The notes under the pieces were generated by a model that was given only the letters and a program-made list of their open reading frames with translations, was not told the origin of the DNA and did not search any database. A stretch of 64,000 nucleotides of DNA from Polytrichum commune (taxonomy: Eukaryota; Streptophyta; Polytrichopsida; Polytrichales; Polytrichaceae): positions 33,108,001 to 33,172,000 of the forward strand of contig OX485806.1 of the NCBI GenBank assembly GCA_950295325.1, given 5' to 3'. This document shows positions 1 to 11,479 of the stretch, in pieces. A program made the position numbers and the translations under genes. Every line of letters begins with the position of its first letter. The stretch's first letter is position 1.

Positions 1-2600
1 CCAAGGTTTGCCACAGTTTTTTTAATAATTATAATTTCATTTTAATAATATATTAAAAAATAAGTATTGAGGTTGTATTTCTAGTCTAATTTGTTTTAAC
101 TCACTCTAAAATTCTAGTATTAAGTTATAGGCATTTTTGTGAGGCGACTCTAAAACGCCATTTAACTATATAAAAAATAGATTTATAAATGATCACAAAG
201 ATTTTAGGCCACATTGGTTTGCATTATAGTATCTAAAATATATTAGCTGGTTCTAATTTATTCATTCCATGTGAACTAAATTTGGATTGGACTACTAGAT
301 GCTTAGTAAGACTATTTAGATTGATTTCACTCAACAAGACTTCCAAAATTTAATTTTAGATTATTTGTGATTTAAAGATAGGTACAGAAATACCCTTAGC
401 TTGAAAATCCGAAAGATGCTTACTTACCTCACAATATCCTCCTCTTCATTCCAACACATATTCATCTATGTTATGTCCTTTGTTGTATCATGCAACCATT
501 ACATTCCGTTACTTGCTAGTTTTTTTGTTGTTGTATATACTAGTAGTTACAAATGATTACAACTAATATGTTTTTTCCGACATTTGTTCTTCACATGATT
601 GATTGTAAACTAAAGTTTTGCAAATGACAATATTTTGAATCTTTGTAGTTTGGGTATACCCTCCATACTTCTTGATGATAACTGTAATGACACAACAACT
701 TATTGTTGTCTCTTCGTAATGATGTTTTTCGGCGCCATCATTAGTAATATCTTTCTTCTTCACTCATGTAGGTTGGTTTCTTATACCTACATAGCTACTT
801 GTTGTCTTATCAATTGCCTCTTGTTGTTGGCCTTCTACATGTTGTTTGTCATCCATTATTTGAGTTTGGCTACAACTTTCCATTCTGTTAGTACCACTTT
901 TGTCGCAAACATTGCTAGGTCCCCTTAACCCTTGACCATTTCTCAATTCTAGCAAGGGTCACGAGTGCTAACCCTTTGTATTTCATTCATGCGAATGGTT
1001 AGCCCCCAATACCTCAGATCTTCAAGCTCATAGGTGGATGACCAACCCTCATACACTTGCATTCGGGACTTTCTCCTTAGTCGTTAGCCAATGGTTAGAT
1101 ATGGACTTCCATCTATGGAAGTTCAATCTTTAGTAGATCATCTCGTTGCCAGAGCAACACTATAACAACCTGAACCATACTAGGTAACTATGCCCCCACG
1201 TTGGGCCAACGCCCGTGAAGGCCGTGTTGTTTGGCCTATGGGTGGGTTTGGTTGGCCACACCGCCATACTCATATAAGCCTATAGGACTTTGGGCAGGGC
1301 CCCTACCTCACCGTCAAGAAACCTTTTGTCCCTCTCCTAAGACTTGGGGCCAAGTAGACATTTTCCCTTAGCCGCTGGCGCTAAAAGCCCCCAACACCTC
1401 CATAACTTTGTTGTGTGATCTTTGCTTCTATCAAGCAACCACTCCATCGATATCTACTCTTTGTGTAGATGCTGATAGACTCCTCACTTGCCCCATTCCC
1501 GCAAGTATTGAGGAAGTTATGACTGCTCTAACCACAACAGTCTCGGGCGCCACTCCCAGGTCACTGCTGTCCCAGGGCGCTGTCCCTAAGCACCGCCCCA
1601 CTCAAATTGCCATATCTCCTAGCTCACACCTCTTATTGAGGTGTTCTTGAGCATTCTAGAATCCACACGCCATAAGCTACTCATAGCTCATGGCCTTATC
1701 CTTTGTGACTTCTACTCTTCATGGTTGGGAGGTGTTCCCAATGCCGGGGGCCCTCACCCACAATAGGATCACTTGGGCCCTCTCACCAATGGCGCCACAA
1801 GTCCCAGGTCTCACTCTGGGGTCCCCCTTGTGCCCATGGTGTTTCGGGCACTCATGGAGAGGTGCACGACAACTTTGCTTTTGGTGATAACCAATTTCGG
1901 AGTATTTGTCGGCTTATATATATTGGCTTCCCTCCCTCCCATGAATAGGATCATCACCGAGAAGTGATGCATCCTTCAAAACCCAATAGGGTTTAAATTT
2001 GTTGATGTTGACCAATACGGGTTTAGGATTGAACAAAACTTCATCAATGGATAGCATTTTCCTATCACGCAAGAGGTATTGAACCCTAAAATGACCTACC
2101 CACCATTTTTCGAATTCACCTAGATGATCTTTGGCGCCTTTGATAAACTAAAGAATTTGGTCGCCGAGTTGGAATTGGTTGGGATAGTAGTGGTGATGAC
2201 TCCAAAGGGCACGTTTCTATTGTCTACCAGATTGTTCATGCTGAGATATTTGTTGATTTCATCCAACAGTTCTAAAAACAATCAAAAGAGGAAATTACAA
2301 TCGTGGTCATGGTCCACTGGTTGGACCACTTGAAGACAAACAACCGAAAGGAGGATCAGATGATGGAAATTAGGAAAAGAAGGAAAGGATAACATTTGGG
2401 AGTCTTTGGAGGGGACCACCAAGGCATCGATTAGAGGATGGATACAATATCAAATATGTAATGGGCCTCCATCGGGACCACCATGAGGGGAGTCACTAAG
2501 AAAAAGACCAAGTGGCAACAACTCGGAGCACAAGGATGGATTGAAAGATAGACGGCGATCAGGAGTACCACAGTGGATGCAACCATGGTATTTTCTCCCA
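1..2600. other. No recognisable gene; AT-rich then mixed-composition flank
   Basis: The first ~950 bases are AT-rich with only short, frame-ambiguous open stretches on both strands. From about 960 to 1960 base composition rises and the DNA reads like decayed coding or transposon sequence, but I recognise no domain. It may be upstream sequence or a lost long terminal repeat (LTR) of the Ty3/gypsy element that follows; I could not find an LTR pair or a primer binding site. Nothing here is called as a gene. Confidence 0.5.
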
Positions 2601-2634
2601 TGGTAAATGATGTTGCCTCGACCAGCTCCAATAA

Positions 2635-3232
2635 TTGTTACGACCTTTTTCTCCTATAAAATCCCTATTGTATCCATTGTATCAATCAGATACGGATCTT
2701 GATGCCCACATCAGAGTATTCAAGAAAACCCTTAGGGCTAGCAGAGAAACCAATCATGAGGATTTATTTAATTTGTTATGTTACACATTTAGAGATGAAG
2801 AATCCGAGTGGAGAAAGAATTTTATTGACAATTATCCGGATGTACTTTTGAAATGATTACAAAAATGTTGTGTTTACGCTATCGGATGGTTCAGACAAAA
2901 AAACCAATCTACATGGCCTTAAGGAATATTAAACAAATGGAAATAGAAACCATAGAGTCTTATGTTGAGAGATTGGTCAAAACTAGCAAACTACTTACAA
3001 TAGCCACCACATGATGTATTTTTAACTACCAATTTACAACCCTACTTACGATTATTAAAGGCTAGAGAGAAAGGTACCTTAATAACTTTGAAAGAAGCCA
3101 TAGTAATGTGTGATGTAAACACAGTAGTTGAAAACATGAATTGAATAGTTGGTGCCTTGCAACTAGAAGAAAATAAGAAAAGGCAAGAGAATGCACGAAG
3201 AAACAAACATGTTTATGGATGTTGTAGATGGA
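2635..3232 (+). pseudogene. gag core fragment of the Ty3/gypsy element (5' part)
   Basis: Residues read around LDAHIRVFKKTLRA and FRDEESEWRKNFIDNYPD match the retrotransposon gag core, which normally continues into a helix-rich segment. The frame breaks near 2857; the continuation (around YMALRNIKQMEIETIESYVERL) is found in another frame from about 2850. Further stops follow from 3010. The 3' end runs into the start of a zinc knuckle and is cut there by the hAT insertion. Gag would form the virus-like particle; this copy cannot make one. Confidence 0.8.
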
Positions 3233-4114
3233 CAGGGTTGTCTATTGTGTCGTGACGGAGGGTAATCCCGACATAATGTCGTGCCGTCACGACACGTATC
3301 CGTCACGACATTATGACGGATGATGTCTTTATCCTGCTGGACTTGAATTTTACCGAATTTTTTGTGTATTTACATTACCCCTTTGCGGACACGTAGGAGT
3401 TACGATGTCCATGTGTGATGACATGTCAGCAAAGTAGAGGTAAAGTGGGGAATAAAATTACTAGCGCCCGTTCGCCCTCCCGTCCGCCCCCGTTCCCCGT
3501 ACCCTAACCCCGCTCCCTTAGCCCATTAACATGTTCCCTAACCCGTTCCCTACGTTCCCCCCCGTCCTCCCTCCCATTCCCCTCCCCCGTTCCCCTAATC
3601 CCGTTCCCATCCATCCCGTCCTATCCAAACCTCCTAAACCCGCTCCCATCCCCCGCTCCCCACGTTCCCACACGCTCCCCGCGTTCCCCCCCCCCCCCCC
3701 GTTCCCACTTACCTCCCCGTCCTCCCCCCCGTCCGACCCTCACCCCCATCCGACCCCATGTTCCCCCGCGTTCCCACACGTCCGCCCGCGCTCCCCACCC
3801 GTTCCCCCCGTCCGACCCTCTCCCCCGTCCGACCTATACCCTCCTTAGTAATATTTTATTACTTTGATTTTAACAAAATGGTAAACACAATGGCAAAATG
3901 GTTTACATGCCAAGGGAAACATGCACATCCACGTCGGCATTTTTTGCCACATAGGACGCCACCTTGGCAAGAAGGTAAGTATTTTACCCACCCTACTAGG
4001 TTGACCCTAGTTTGACCCTACGAGGAGCCTATTGTGTCGTGACGGAGGGGTCCGACCCGACACGACGCGTCATGACGGCACGACCCCGTCATGACGTCGC
4101 GATAGACAACCCTG
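3233..4114. mobile_element. Non-autonomous hAT-type DNA transposon nested in gypsy gag
   Basis: The left end begins CAGGGTTGTCTAT and the right end is its inverted complement (ATAGACAACCCTG), flanked by an exact 8-bp duplication, so this is a hAT-superfamily element. The termini carry repeated TCGTGACGG / CCGTCACGA blocks near 3250, 3284, 3300 and 4039, probably transposase-binding motifs. The 19 bases at 3244-3262 recur in the same orientation at 4031-4049, so the right end also contains a direct copy of left-end sequence. No transposase is encoded; the interior is mainly a pyrimidine-rich tract. It must be younger than the gypsy copy it interrupts. Confidence 0.88.
3466..3842 (+). repeat. 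Pyrimidine-rich minisatellite (CCCGTTCCC-type) inside the hAT element
   Basis: About 375 bases are almost purely C and T on the plus strand, built from irregular repeats of CCCGTTCCC, CCGTCC and TCCCC, including a run of about ten C. Open frames here are compositional artefacts. Such strand-asymmetric tracts can form triplex or G-quadruplex structures on the G-rich strand; that is inference only. Confidence 0.85.
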
Positions 4115-4330
4115 TAGATGGAAGGGGCACTCAATGGATGAGTGTTTCTCCGATTCGTACAACTTATTAAATAAATTGAAGGAAAGACCAGTAGTGGCAA
4201 TTCATGAAGTAGCTCAATTCAATAGAGGTATACTGGTAAGAAGTAACTTTCAACATAATGACCGCCCCCTACATTGTTTCATATGTAGTAGAATTGAACA
4301 CAAGGCTTACTTCTGGCTCTCATAAAGAAG
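4115..4330 (+). pseudogene. gag 3' end with two degenerate zinc knuckles
   Basis: Rejoining across the hAT element at the level of reading frame, the codons flanking the insertion form a first CCHC-type knuckle in which the first cysteine position is a tyrosine. A second knuckle lies at about 4276-4318, reading CFICSRIEHKAYFW, where the last cysteine position is tryptophan. In plant Ty3/gypsy gag the knuckles bind genomic RNA. Both are damaged here, so function is lost. Confidence 0.75.
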
Positions 4331-4879
4331 AAGCACATGCAGAAATATACAAGCGCAACAATTGCTTGAGCCAATCCTCAAGTAGAAGAGGTAGATGTGC
4401 ATATAGTTTTACCAGTTACCACGTGAAGCAAGGTTTCAAGGAAATAGCCTTCAAAGAGAGGGAATCATTAAAAAATCAATTTGCCAAAGGATTGGAAATG
4501 CAAGGATCATATCCAAAAGGATTTTGTTTAGACCATTCAACAATTACAATTAGAAGAGACAGGGGGCTTAGTCAATCTACAAAGTGAGAAAGACTATTGA
4601 CCATGAAGATACCCAACGTAATCAAGCAAGATACTCCAATAGAATTAAAGGAGGTATTGTCATATATAAGTTTGCAAGTGCTAGATAGCAAGCATACCTT
4701 AACCCTTAAACAACTTATGCACTTAGTGCCAATCCTTAGATAGTGCATTACTACACCAACACTAGTGAAGCATGTGAGCAAGTAGCATTTGTCATTCCAA
4801 AGAAATTGTAGTGGTAGTAGCCATTGATCTTCATATGGCAGCAATCCCAATATAGGTTGGGCAGAACATGGTAGAAGAT

Positions 4880-5168
4880 TTTGTGTAACATGGGGGATCA
4901 GGTGTTAACATCATCACCAAACACCTAAGGAAACACTTAAGTTTACCATCCCCAAGACCTCGCATCGTATAATTTACGAATGGTGGATCAAATTAAAACT
5001 AAACCAATGGGGTTAATCAATAATATTAGAATTGGTAACGGTATACCATATACAGTCATGTTTACCATAATGAACAAAAGCATGGTAGATGACTCTTACT
5101 CAATGTTACTTGACCAACGATGGTTGAGGAACGCCAAGGCATTTCACATTTGGGGGACCACATGGTAA
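4880..5168 (+). pseudogene. Retropepsin-like protease of the Ty3/gypsy element, inactive
   Basis: The frame holding GGSGVNIITKHLRKHL at about 4889-4940, followed by GIPYTVMFTIMNKS and SMLLDQRWLRNAKAFH (to 5168), matches the protease and protease-RT linker of plant gypsy elements. The usual aspartate before GGSGVNI is replaced by histidine (CAT) and is preceded by a stop, so the catalytic site is gone. The family enzyme cleaves the gag-pol polyprotein. Confidence 0.8.
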
Positions 5169-5269
5169 TGATTGAAGGAAAAGGCACTACTTGTGCTATA
5201 CCAATTACCAAAAAACCTAGTCACGATACTTGACAACCATATGTCCTAGTTTGTTATGACTTCCGATAA

Positions 5270-6060
5270 GGTGTTACGGATGAAGAGGAGGACAAAGCCC
5301 CAATTGTTTTCCATGGACATTATTACATTTCCTCCCATTCTGTACCTCTCAGAGGCATCATTGGTTTACTTGAAGCATTTTCCATAGCCAATTGTCAATG
5401 ATATGGAAATCGATACTACTCCACCTTGCAAATGGGCCAAGAATTTGAAAAACGCAGGATGGATGCTTCCAAACAATGAGCAGGTCTGGCAAACTAATTT
5501 GGGTATGGATGAAGATACTAAATGCGTTTGTTAAATGTAGCCTTAGAACCCAAGTACACATAAGAAGATGAGGAGTTGTTCAGGGAGTTGAAGTACATAT
5601 TCTTTTTGGTCCTACAAGGAATTGAGGGGGATTCCATCCCACATTGCCGAACGCATTATCAAATTGGACACATCCATGCCACCTACTCACTTGGCCCATT
5701 ACATTATGAACCCAAACTATGCAGCTATTGTGAAACATACTTTAGACAAATTACTTGCAACGGGGTTTATATAACTCATCAAGGAGGCAACATGGCTATC
5801 ACCAATTATACCAGCTCCAAAAAGAATGGAAAATTATGAATAGCAAGACATATGGCATACCGCCTTCATCACCAAATGGGGAACGTTCTCATGGATCAAC
5901 ATGTTGTTCACGTTGACAGGCTCACCATCCACCTATCAACGTGCAATAGACATGGTCTTTGAGGAGTTTTTTGAAAAAAAAAAATGAAAATTCTCATGGA
6001 TGACTTCAGTATCTACAATGACATGAATACACATTTGGACAAGATGTGGCAATGCTTCCC
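5270..6060 (+). pseudogene. Reverse transcriptase domain of the Ty3/gypsy element, frameshifted
   Basis: Several RT blocks are readable in different frames: the N-terminal block around HYEPKLCSYCETYF (5576-5840, corresponding to the conserved RYRMNPNYA region), the TAFITKWGTFSW block near 5855-5895, the TYQRAIDMVFEEF block near 5935-5970, and the active-site block ILMDDFSIYND at about 5990-6020. The two catalytic aspartates (5999-6004) survive, but frameshifts, a short A-run near 5970-5985 and stops prevent translation. RT normally copies element RNA to DNA. Confidence 0.85.
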
Positions 6061-6109
6061 AAAATAATAATAATAAAAAATAAAAAATATCTTCTCAACA
6101 AAATATTAG

Positions 6110-6580
6110 GCTATGTTGTTTCCAAAGGTGGAAGCATTGGTGTCCATGCCGGCATCTAGAAATCCTCATGATATTCAAGTCTTCAATGGTATAGCCCAAT
6201 GCTATTAGTGCTTCATCACAAGATTCACATTCATAATGATGCCCATTACCAAATTGATGCAACATTCAAAGGATTTTGTATGGACACGTGGCTGCCAAGT
6301 GGCTTTTGAAGACATCAAATCTCGGTACATTTATGCTCCTATACTTATTATAGCACACTCGGATAAGGAATTCCATGTTCATACACATGCGTCCAATCTT
6401 GCTATAGGCATAATATAGCCCAAAATCTAAGTAGGAAATGTGATCACCCTATAGCTTATACATCACATTACTTAACAAGGTATAATGGAATTAAACAACT
6501 ATGGAATGTGTTGGCCATGGTGTATGCGTTGCACAAATTCCATCATTATTTGTTGAGTAACATTTTAAAAAAATAAAAAA
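6110..6580 (+). pseudogene. RT connection and RNase H domain of the Ty3/gypsy element, inactive
   Basis: The stretch from about 6120 reads NPHDIQVFNGIAQCY, then MMPITKLMQHSKDFVW (from 6236) and EFHVHTHASNLAIG (to about 6415), which is the thumb/connection followed by the start of RNase H. The catalytic block normally reads HTDAS; here it is HTHAS, an aspartate-to-histidine change like the one in the protease. A later block (about 6440-6560, PIAYTSHYLTRYNGIKQLW) is still recognisable. The enzyme would degrade RNA in RNA:DNA hybrids. Confidence 0.85.
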
Positions 6581-6689
6581 TAATGATGTAGAAGACATGG
6601 CCTTAGTGTACTTGGTTAATAAACTTCAAGTTAAGGAAGAATAGCTTGTTGGTTATTTTTTTCTTATAATATAATTTTACACTAGTATA

Positions 6690-7720
6690 TAAACCCGATA
6701 AAAGCTACATAGTAGCCGATGGCTTGACCCGGTTGGCCAAATTTGAACCACCAATAAGAATACCCGATCCATCCATGAATGCCACATTCTTCAATGTGGA
6801 AGTTCATCAGAACAACGATTTATGAATGTACCTCAGCATGGAGAACTCCCCAATTACTTGTCAAAGGAACAACGCCAACTATTAATCCTACATGGTTCAA
6901 GTTTTTCATAAAGGACGGGATTCTCTTCCGTCAAGGACTAGATTTACTACGGTGTCGTTGCCTTCAATTAGTAGAAGTGCGTACGTTGTTGCAATTATTC
7001 CATGCATGACCAGGAGGTGGCCACTTGGTAGCCCCAATCACAACCCGGAAAATTCTCAACACTGATATTGGTGGCCCAAGTTGCATAAGGATATCATCAA
7101 TTACTACGGAAGCTTCAAGATTGCCAACAAACATGTGGGCTAAATACCATATCCCTTGCTCAACTTGTCACTACAATGTCAGCATAACCCTTTATGAAAT
7201 GTGGGGTGAGATTTTGTTGGACCCATTAAATTTATATATATAAGTTGCTACCAACTACACTACCAAATGGGTAGAAGCTAAGGCTCTTTGTACCAACATT
7301 GTAGTAGTTATTACCCAGTTTATGTATGAGAACATTCTTACCCATTTTGAATGCCCATTATTCCTAATGAGTGACCAAGGCACGCATTTTATCAATGAGG
7401 TCATCCAATACTTAGCATATATATATAATAAATCATAGGACATCAACAACTTATTACCCACATGGTAATGGACATGTGGAGTCATCCAATAGATTTATAG
7501 ATACCTTGTTGTTGACGAAGTTGGTTAATGACTTACGGTGTGACTAGGACAAACATCTAGTGATGGTTCTATTTGCCTACATGACTTCCTTTAAGGTTGC
7601 TATCGGATTCTCTTTGTTCTAATTAGTGTATGGTACTATGCTCAATGCTAAAAACAAAATTTAGATCTACACATTCCAGGTCTAAGTGTAATTATTTTGA
7701 ATTGGATATGCAATAGTATC
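6690..7720 (+). pseudogene. Integrase of the Ty3/gypsy element, frameshifted
   Basis: The three DDE-type blocks are all visible but in three different frames: DFVGPIKF with the first Asp at 7210 (a stop codon sits just before it), [12 protein letters not shown] with Asp at 7373, and GNGHVESSNRF with Glu at 7479. Downstream, LLTKLVNDLR and FAYMTSFKVAIGFSLF correspond to the conserved end of the core. An upstream piece near 6770-7000 resembles the RNase H-integrase linker. Integrase inserts element cDNA into the chromosome; this copy cannot. Confidence 0.85.
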
Positions 7721-8620
7721 AATAGTTGTTGTAGATCTCAATGCAAGGACCGTGGTTCTAATGTCTACCAAGGCTCCCCTTTGGAGTGCATACCACTAGA
7801 ATTATGAGTGTCGAAGTTGTGTAAAGTTATGTTCAAGAGCTGATAATCCCCTTATTTAATCTCTAAACCCTCAACACCTCATAAGTTAAGTACTTTGACA
7901 AGATGTAGTGTGGAAGTGAAAATTTGCAACTTGGATTCAATATGGACCTCAAGGTGTTATAAGGAGGGGTTTAAGATTGCTTATAATAATGATACTTTTA
8001 GCTAGTAACATTAAGAATGACCCTATATGAAATTTTACCCATTCATCATAGATATTATTCCAACCGGAACATACATAGATATAGCATAATTGTAGGAAAC
8101 ATTGGAGTAGGTCTAAATGACATTAACTTAGATACATAATACATGTATGTAATTATTGTTGTCACATATGTCTTTCACTTTCTCTTTTAATAGGTTACAC
8201 TAAATGTGAGTCTAATACCATGGCGCAAAATAATTTATCATCTCAACATTTGTTAAGAGTTTTCATAAATAATCACATATCTTGTAGAAACTCACACCCA
8301 ACCCTTTGAGACTTAACTAGTAGTTGCACGTCATTTGTTTTCCTTGGTTATTTCATCGCATTGTGCATGCAAATGTGTTTTTTTCTTTGAAACACATAAC
8401 CAAATCTACTAAAGCTTACATCAAAATCAAACATATGAGGGCAAGGATTGTCTCTTTCCACAACTCCATGCAATTTATGTTGGAAACTAATTGTAGGGGT
8501 GGGGTGTGAAGAGATAAAATTTTAATTAGTTTCACCCGACTTCTCAAAAAAGACTAGTTTAAGATCGCCTTGAAAGACTATGTCCTCACCAAAATTTGCA
8601 AAGCCCGATTGCACATTGCC
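7721..8620. other. No gene seen; probable decayed 3' flank of the gypsy element
   Basis: AT-rich DNA with many stops in all frames. Remnants of the gypsy 3' end or LTR may lie here but I found no repeat partner at the 5' side. Confidence 0.4.
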
Positions 8621-8626
8621 AAGTGC

Positions 8627-9022
8627 ACTCTGTTGTCAAGTTGAACACCACGTGCAATAAAACAAAAACTTCTTTTTACATATAAAGCATCACCAAAATG
8701 GGTCAAAATCTTATCAATTGTTTTTCATGTGTAGATATACACAATATCTATTACATGATAAAAAAATGATAACCAAATTTGATGACTTGTTTTTTTTATA
8801 AAACGTATTTTTTCAAACTAGAATGATGCAGAATTGAACTAAAACAATTACTACAAAAATGAAGATGACTAAAATTTTCACAAAAATATACAAAAGATAT
8901 TATCAATGTTTATGTATATGTAGAAAACATATTATAAGTTTTAAAATGATCTATGGCATATAACATAGGGTAGAAAACTTTTATTGCACGTGATTATGAA
9001 ACATAAGGGGTTGTGATCACCA
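8627..9022 (+). repeat. ~390-bp dispersed repeat, copy A
   Basis: This segment is a close relative of 9812-10203: both begin with TTGTCAAGTTGAACACCACG and end near AAGGGGTTGTGATC / AAGGGGGTGTGATC. Ends are partly inverted (ACGTGCAATAAAA near the left, TTTTATTGCACGTG near the right), suggesting a short TIR element. The two copies lie in the same orientation about 1.2 kb apart, so an LTR pair of a tiny element is the alternative. Confidence 0.7.
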
Positions 9023-9811
9023 TGAGAAGGAAGATATCTCATAAGCGATGATCATGAGCAAACATTCAAGCAACGAGTCCAAACTTAGTAAATTTGCATG
9101 GGTTTAGGGTTCATGATCTAAATTTGTCACTACCTTAATGGCGTTATTCAAATTACATTTTGCAAACATTTTGGATGAAGCAAGAGTGAAGGGGGGCCTA
9201 TTACCATGGATCATTTTGGAATACTTTCAGTCCGTTGTTGAATTTTATTATAACAATCCAAACCAATACATACCATTCACTGACATTCTTAAACATGTGG
9301 CTCAACACAACACTTGCGACACTTCTCACACTCTACAACACCCGCCGGGGGGGGGGGGGGGGGGGTGGATTAAGACACACCAAAGTGAGGGTTGCATGAA
9401 CTAATTGTTGCGCCAAGCTTAAAGTAAAAGGCCTCAGCCTCATTGATCTTGAAGTTGCCATGAGGGCTCTCATAGCCCAATGCACATTAAAGGTGTTCGA
9501 AGGAGGAAAATAAAATCTATAGTTACTTATCCAATTTAGGTTAAGAGATGCAAAACCATGTAGGAAAAACAAATGTAGTATTGGCGTGGAATGGATGCTT
9601 CTACCGCATCACCTAACGGCACAAGGTTCCAACATTTAGAAGAGAATTAGGGAAGCATGGAAAATTATGGTAGAGCATATAATAGTCCTACCACCCCAAG
9701 ATATCTTTCAAGTGCGTAACACACACATATGGTGGAACCCAAGCATTAAAAGGATTAGATATGGCATCCCTAAGAACATGGTCACCCAACTTGACATCAC
9801 GGGGGGTGCAC
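9023..9811. other. Spacer between two direct repeats; contains a poly-G run
   Basis: About 790 bases with no recognised domain. A run of roughly 19 G at 9347-9365 makes a false Gly-rich open frame. If the flanking repeats were LTRs this would be the internal region of a miniature element, but I see no primer binding site after copy A. Confidence 0.4.
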
Positions 9812-10203
9812 TTCATTGTCAAGTTGAACACCACGTGCGATAAAACAAAATCTACTTTTTACATAAAGCATCACCAAAATGGTTCAAAAGTTTATGATTT
9901 TTTTTTCATGAGTAGATATACATAGTATCTATTACATAATAAAAATTGGTAACCAAATTTGATGATTTTGTTTTTAATAAAACATACCGTTTCTAACTAG
10001 AATGACGCAACATTGAACTAAACAAATTACTACAAAAATGAAGATAACTAAAATTTTCAAAAAAATATACAAAAGATATTATCAATGGTTATGTGTATGT
10101 AGAAAAAATATCATAATTTTAAAAATTATCTATGGCATGTAATACAGGGTAGCAAACTTTTATCGCACATGGTTATGAAATGTAAGGGGGTGTGATCCCC
10201 CCG
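9812..10203 (+). repeat. ~390-bp dispersed repeat, copy B
   Basis: Second copy of the repeat at 8627-9022, about 85-90 percent similar by eye, with small indels. The left end GGGGTGCACTTC and the right end GTGTGATCCCCCC are roughly inverted, and ACGTGCGATAAAA near the left is matched by TTTTATCGCACATG near the right, which favours a TIR element over an LTR. Confidence 0.7.
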
Positions 10204-11440
10204 TGCTTGACATGAAGGGTCTTAGCTATGTAAAGAAACTTTGGGACTTTGAGCATAACCAACCCCTTTTGTGCGAGGAAAGTCGCACAGGAGTTCAAGC
10301 TAGACAATAGGGAACTAAGGGCCATTGAAACAAACTCTATCCCTAACCAATCGCGAAGCCTCGTTCAAAACCATAACATTCAAGAACCTATCGAAAGTTA
10401 GGTAGGGAGTTTTGAATCTAATGATCAAGATGCACACTTAGCAATCATCTTCCAAAGCAATATACTATTTTAGACCAATCTTAGACTGAGTGCACATGCC
10501 CTCCCCCCCCTCTACCGAACTTTTAACATAGTAATAAGAGTGTGTACCGTTAGCAAGGAGGGGAAAACATAGTATGGATGTTTATGTTGAGAGGAGAGAC
10601 TCTTTAGTTATGGATCATGTTTGGCTCAATGGAAGACATGTGAAGATTTTTTTAAACTTCACCTTGGCAATGGGAAGTTCATTTCTAAGCATCCACCGCC
10701 AAGAGACATAACCATAGATGGGATGTCAAATAAAACAAGTGATTCAGCAAGACCTTCTCGAATATGCCAAAAACACTTGGGACATTGCCTACAAAGATGC
10801 AGAGAGAGCAACTATCTAAGACGACGCACTTGGAAATTATGATAAAATTTGGGGAAGGAACAAACTTCTCTACCATAGATATGACACTAGGACTATGCAT
10901 CGGAACACTAGAGTGCCTAACATGGCCTTAGTCAATCATGTTTAGGTTGTTTACTGATGTGAGGTCTTGTGGTTCCATTGGGTGCACCTAAGAGAGCATG
11001 CCAAGCTCTTGTCCCAGGACCTAGTGGCATTGTACAATTTGGTTTCTTGGCATTGAAATAAACTTGTTTCAAGTGTCTCCGAAAATTTCTCTAAAAAATA
11101 TACAGCTCCTTGAATGTGTTTCATTGGACAATGTATCACATCACCATAATTCTCCTTTAATCCCAAGATTCCCCGTTTATGGGAAGTACTCAGTTGTGTA
11201 TTATGAACTTTTCGACAAGCAGTTGTAAATTACCATAGTTTTTTAATTGCAACCTCTTTCTTTGGAAAATATACCATCATGTAGTTGCTTAGTAAGAAAA
11301 GAAAAGAAAAAATAACGCCTATACATGGGTACCGGCATTAATGTGAGCCCGTTGGCCTAATGTTGATCACGGTTGTCCATAATGCAACATAAGGCTTTAT
11401 GCCTCTTGGGAGCTGGGTTCGGGTGGTGTACAAATTACCC
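10204..11440. other. No recognisable gene
   Basis: Short open frames on both strands around 10620-11170 overlap each other and show no family motif. Treated as non-coding or fully decayed transposon sequence. Confidence 0.4.
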
Positions 11441-11479
11441 TAACTTATTGGTGGGGGGGGAGGAACATGCATTTGGTTG

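Larger units (their letters stand above)
3225..4122. repeat. 8-bp target-site duplication around the hAT element
   Basis: The octamer TAGATGGA occurs at 3225-3232 just before the element and again at 4115-4122 just after it. An exact 8-bp duplication is the hallmark of hAT-superfamily insertion. Removing the element and one octamer rejoins gag codons across the site. Confidence 0.88.
2600..7720 (+). mobile_element. Decayed Ty3/gypsy LTR retrotransposon (internal region)
   Basis: Conceptual translation, hopping between the three forward frames, gives the gypsy order gag, retropepsin, reverse transcriptase, RNase H, integrase over about 5.1 kb, including an 882-bp inserted hAT element at 3233-4114. 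Every domain carries stops or frameshifts, so this is an old non-autonomous copy. I did not find flanking LTRs, a tRNA primer site or a polypurine tract, so both borders are approximate. Integrase after RNase H is the Ty3/gypsy order; Ty1/copia has integrase before reverse transcriptase. Confidence 0.88.

Noticed and set aside
635-928. Hydrophobic 97-codon open frame as a membrane protein
   Set aside because: Overlaps opposing frames, no family motif, and hydrophobicity follows from T-rich composition.
3531-3848. Proline-rich 105-codon open frame (extensin-like)
   Set aside because: Pure consequence of the CCCGTTCCC minisatellite inside the hAT element.
9138-9404. 88-codon open frame with a poly-Gly stretch
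   Set aside because: Depends on a poly-G run of variable length and has no family motif.
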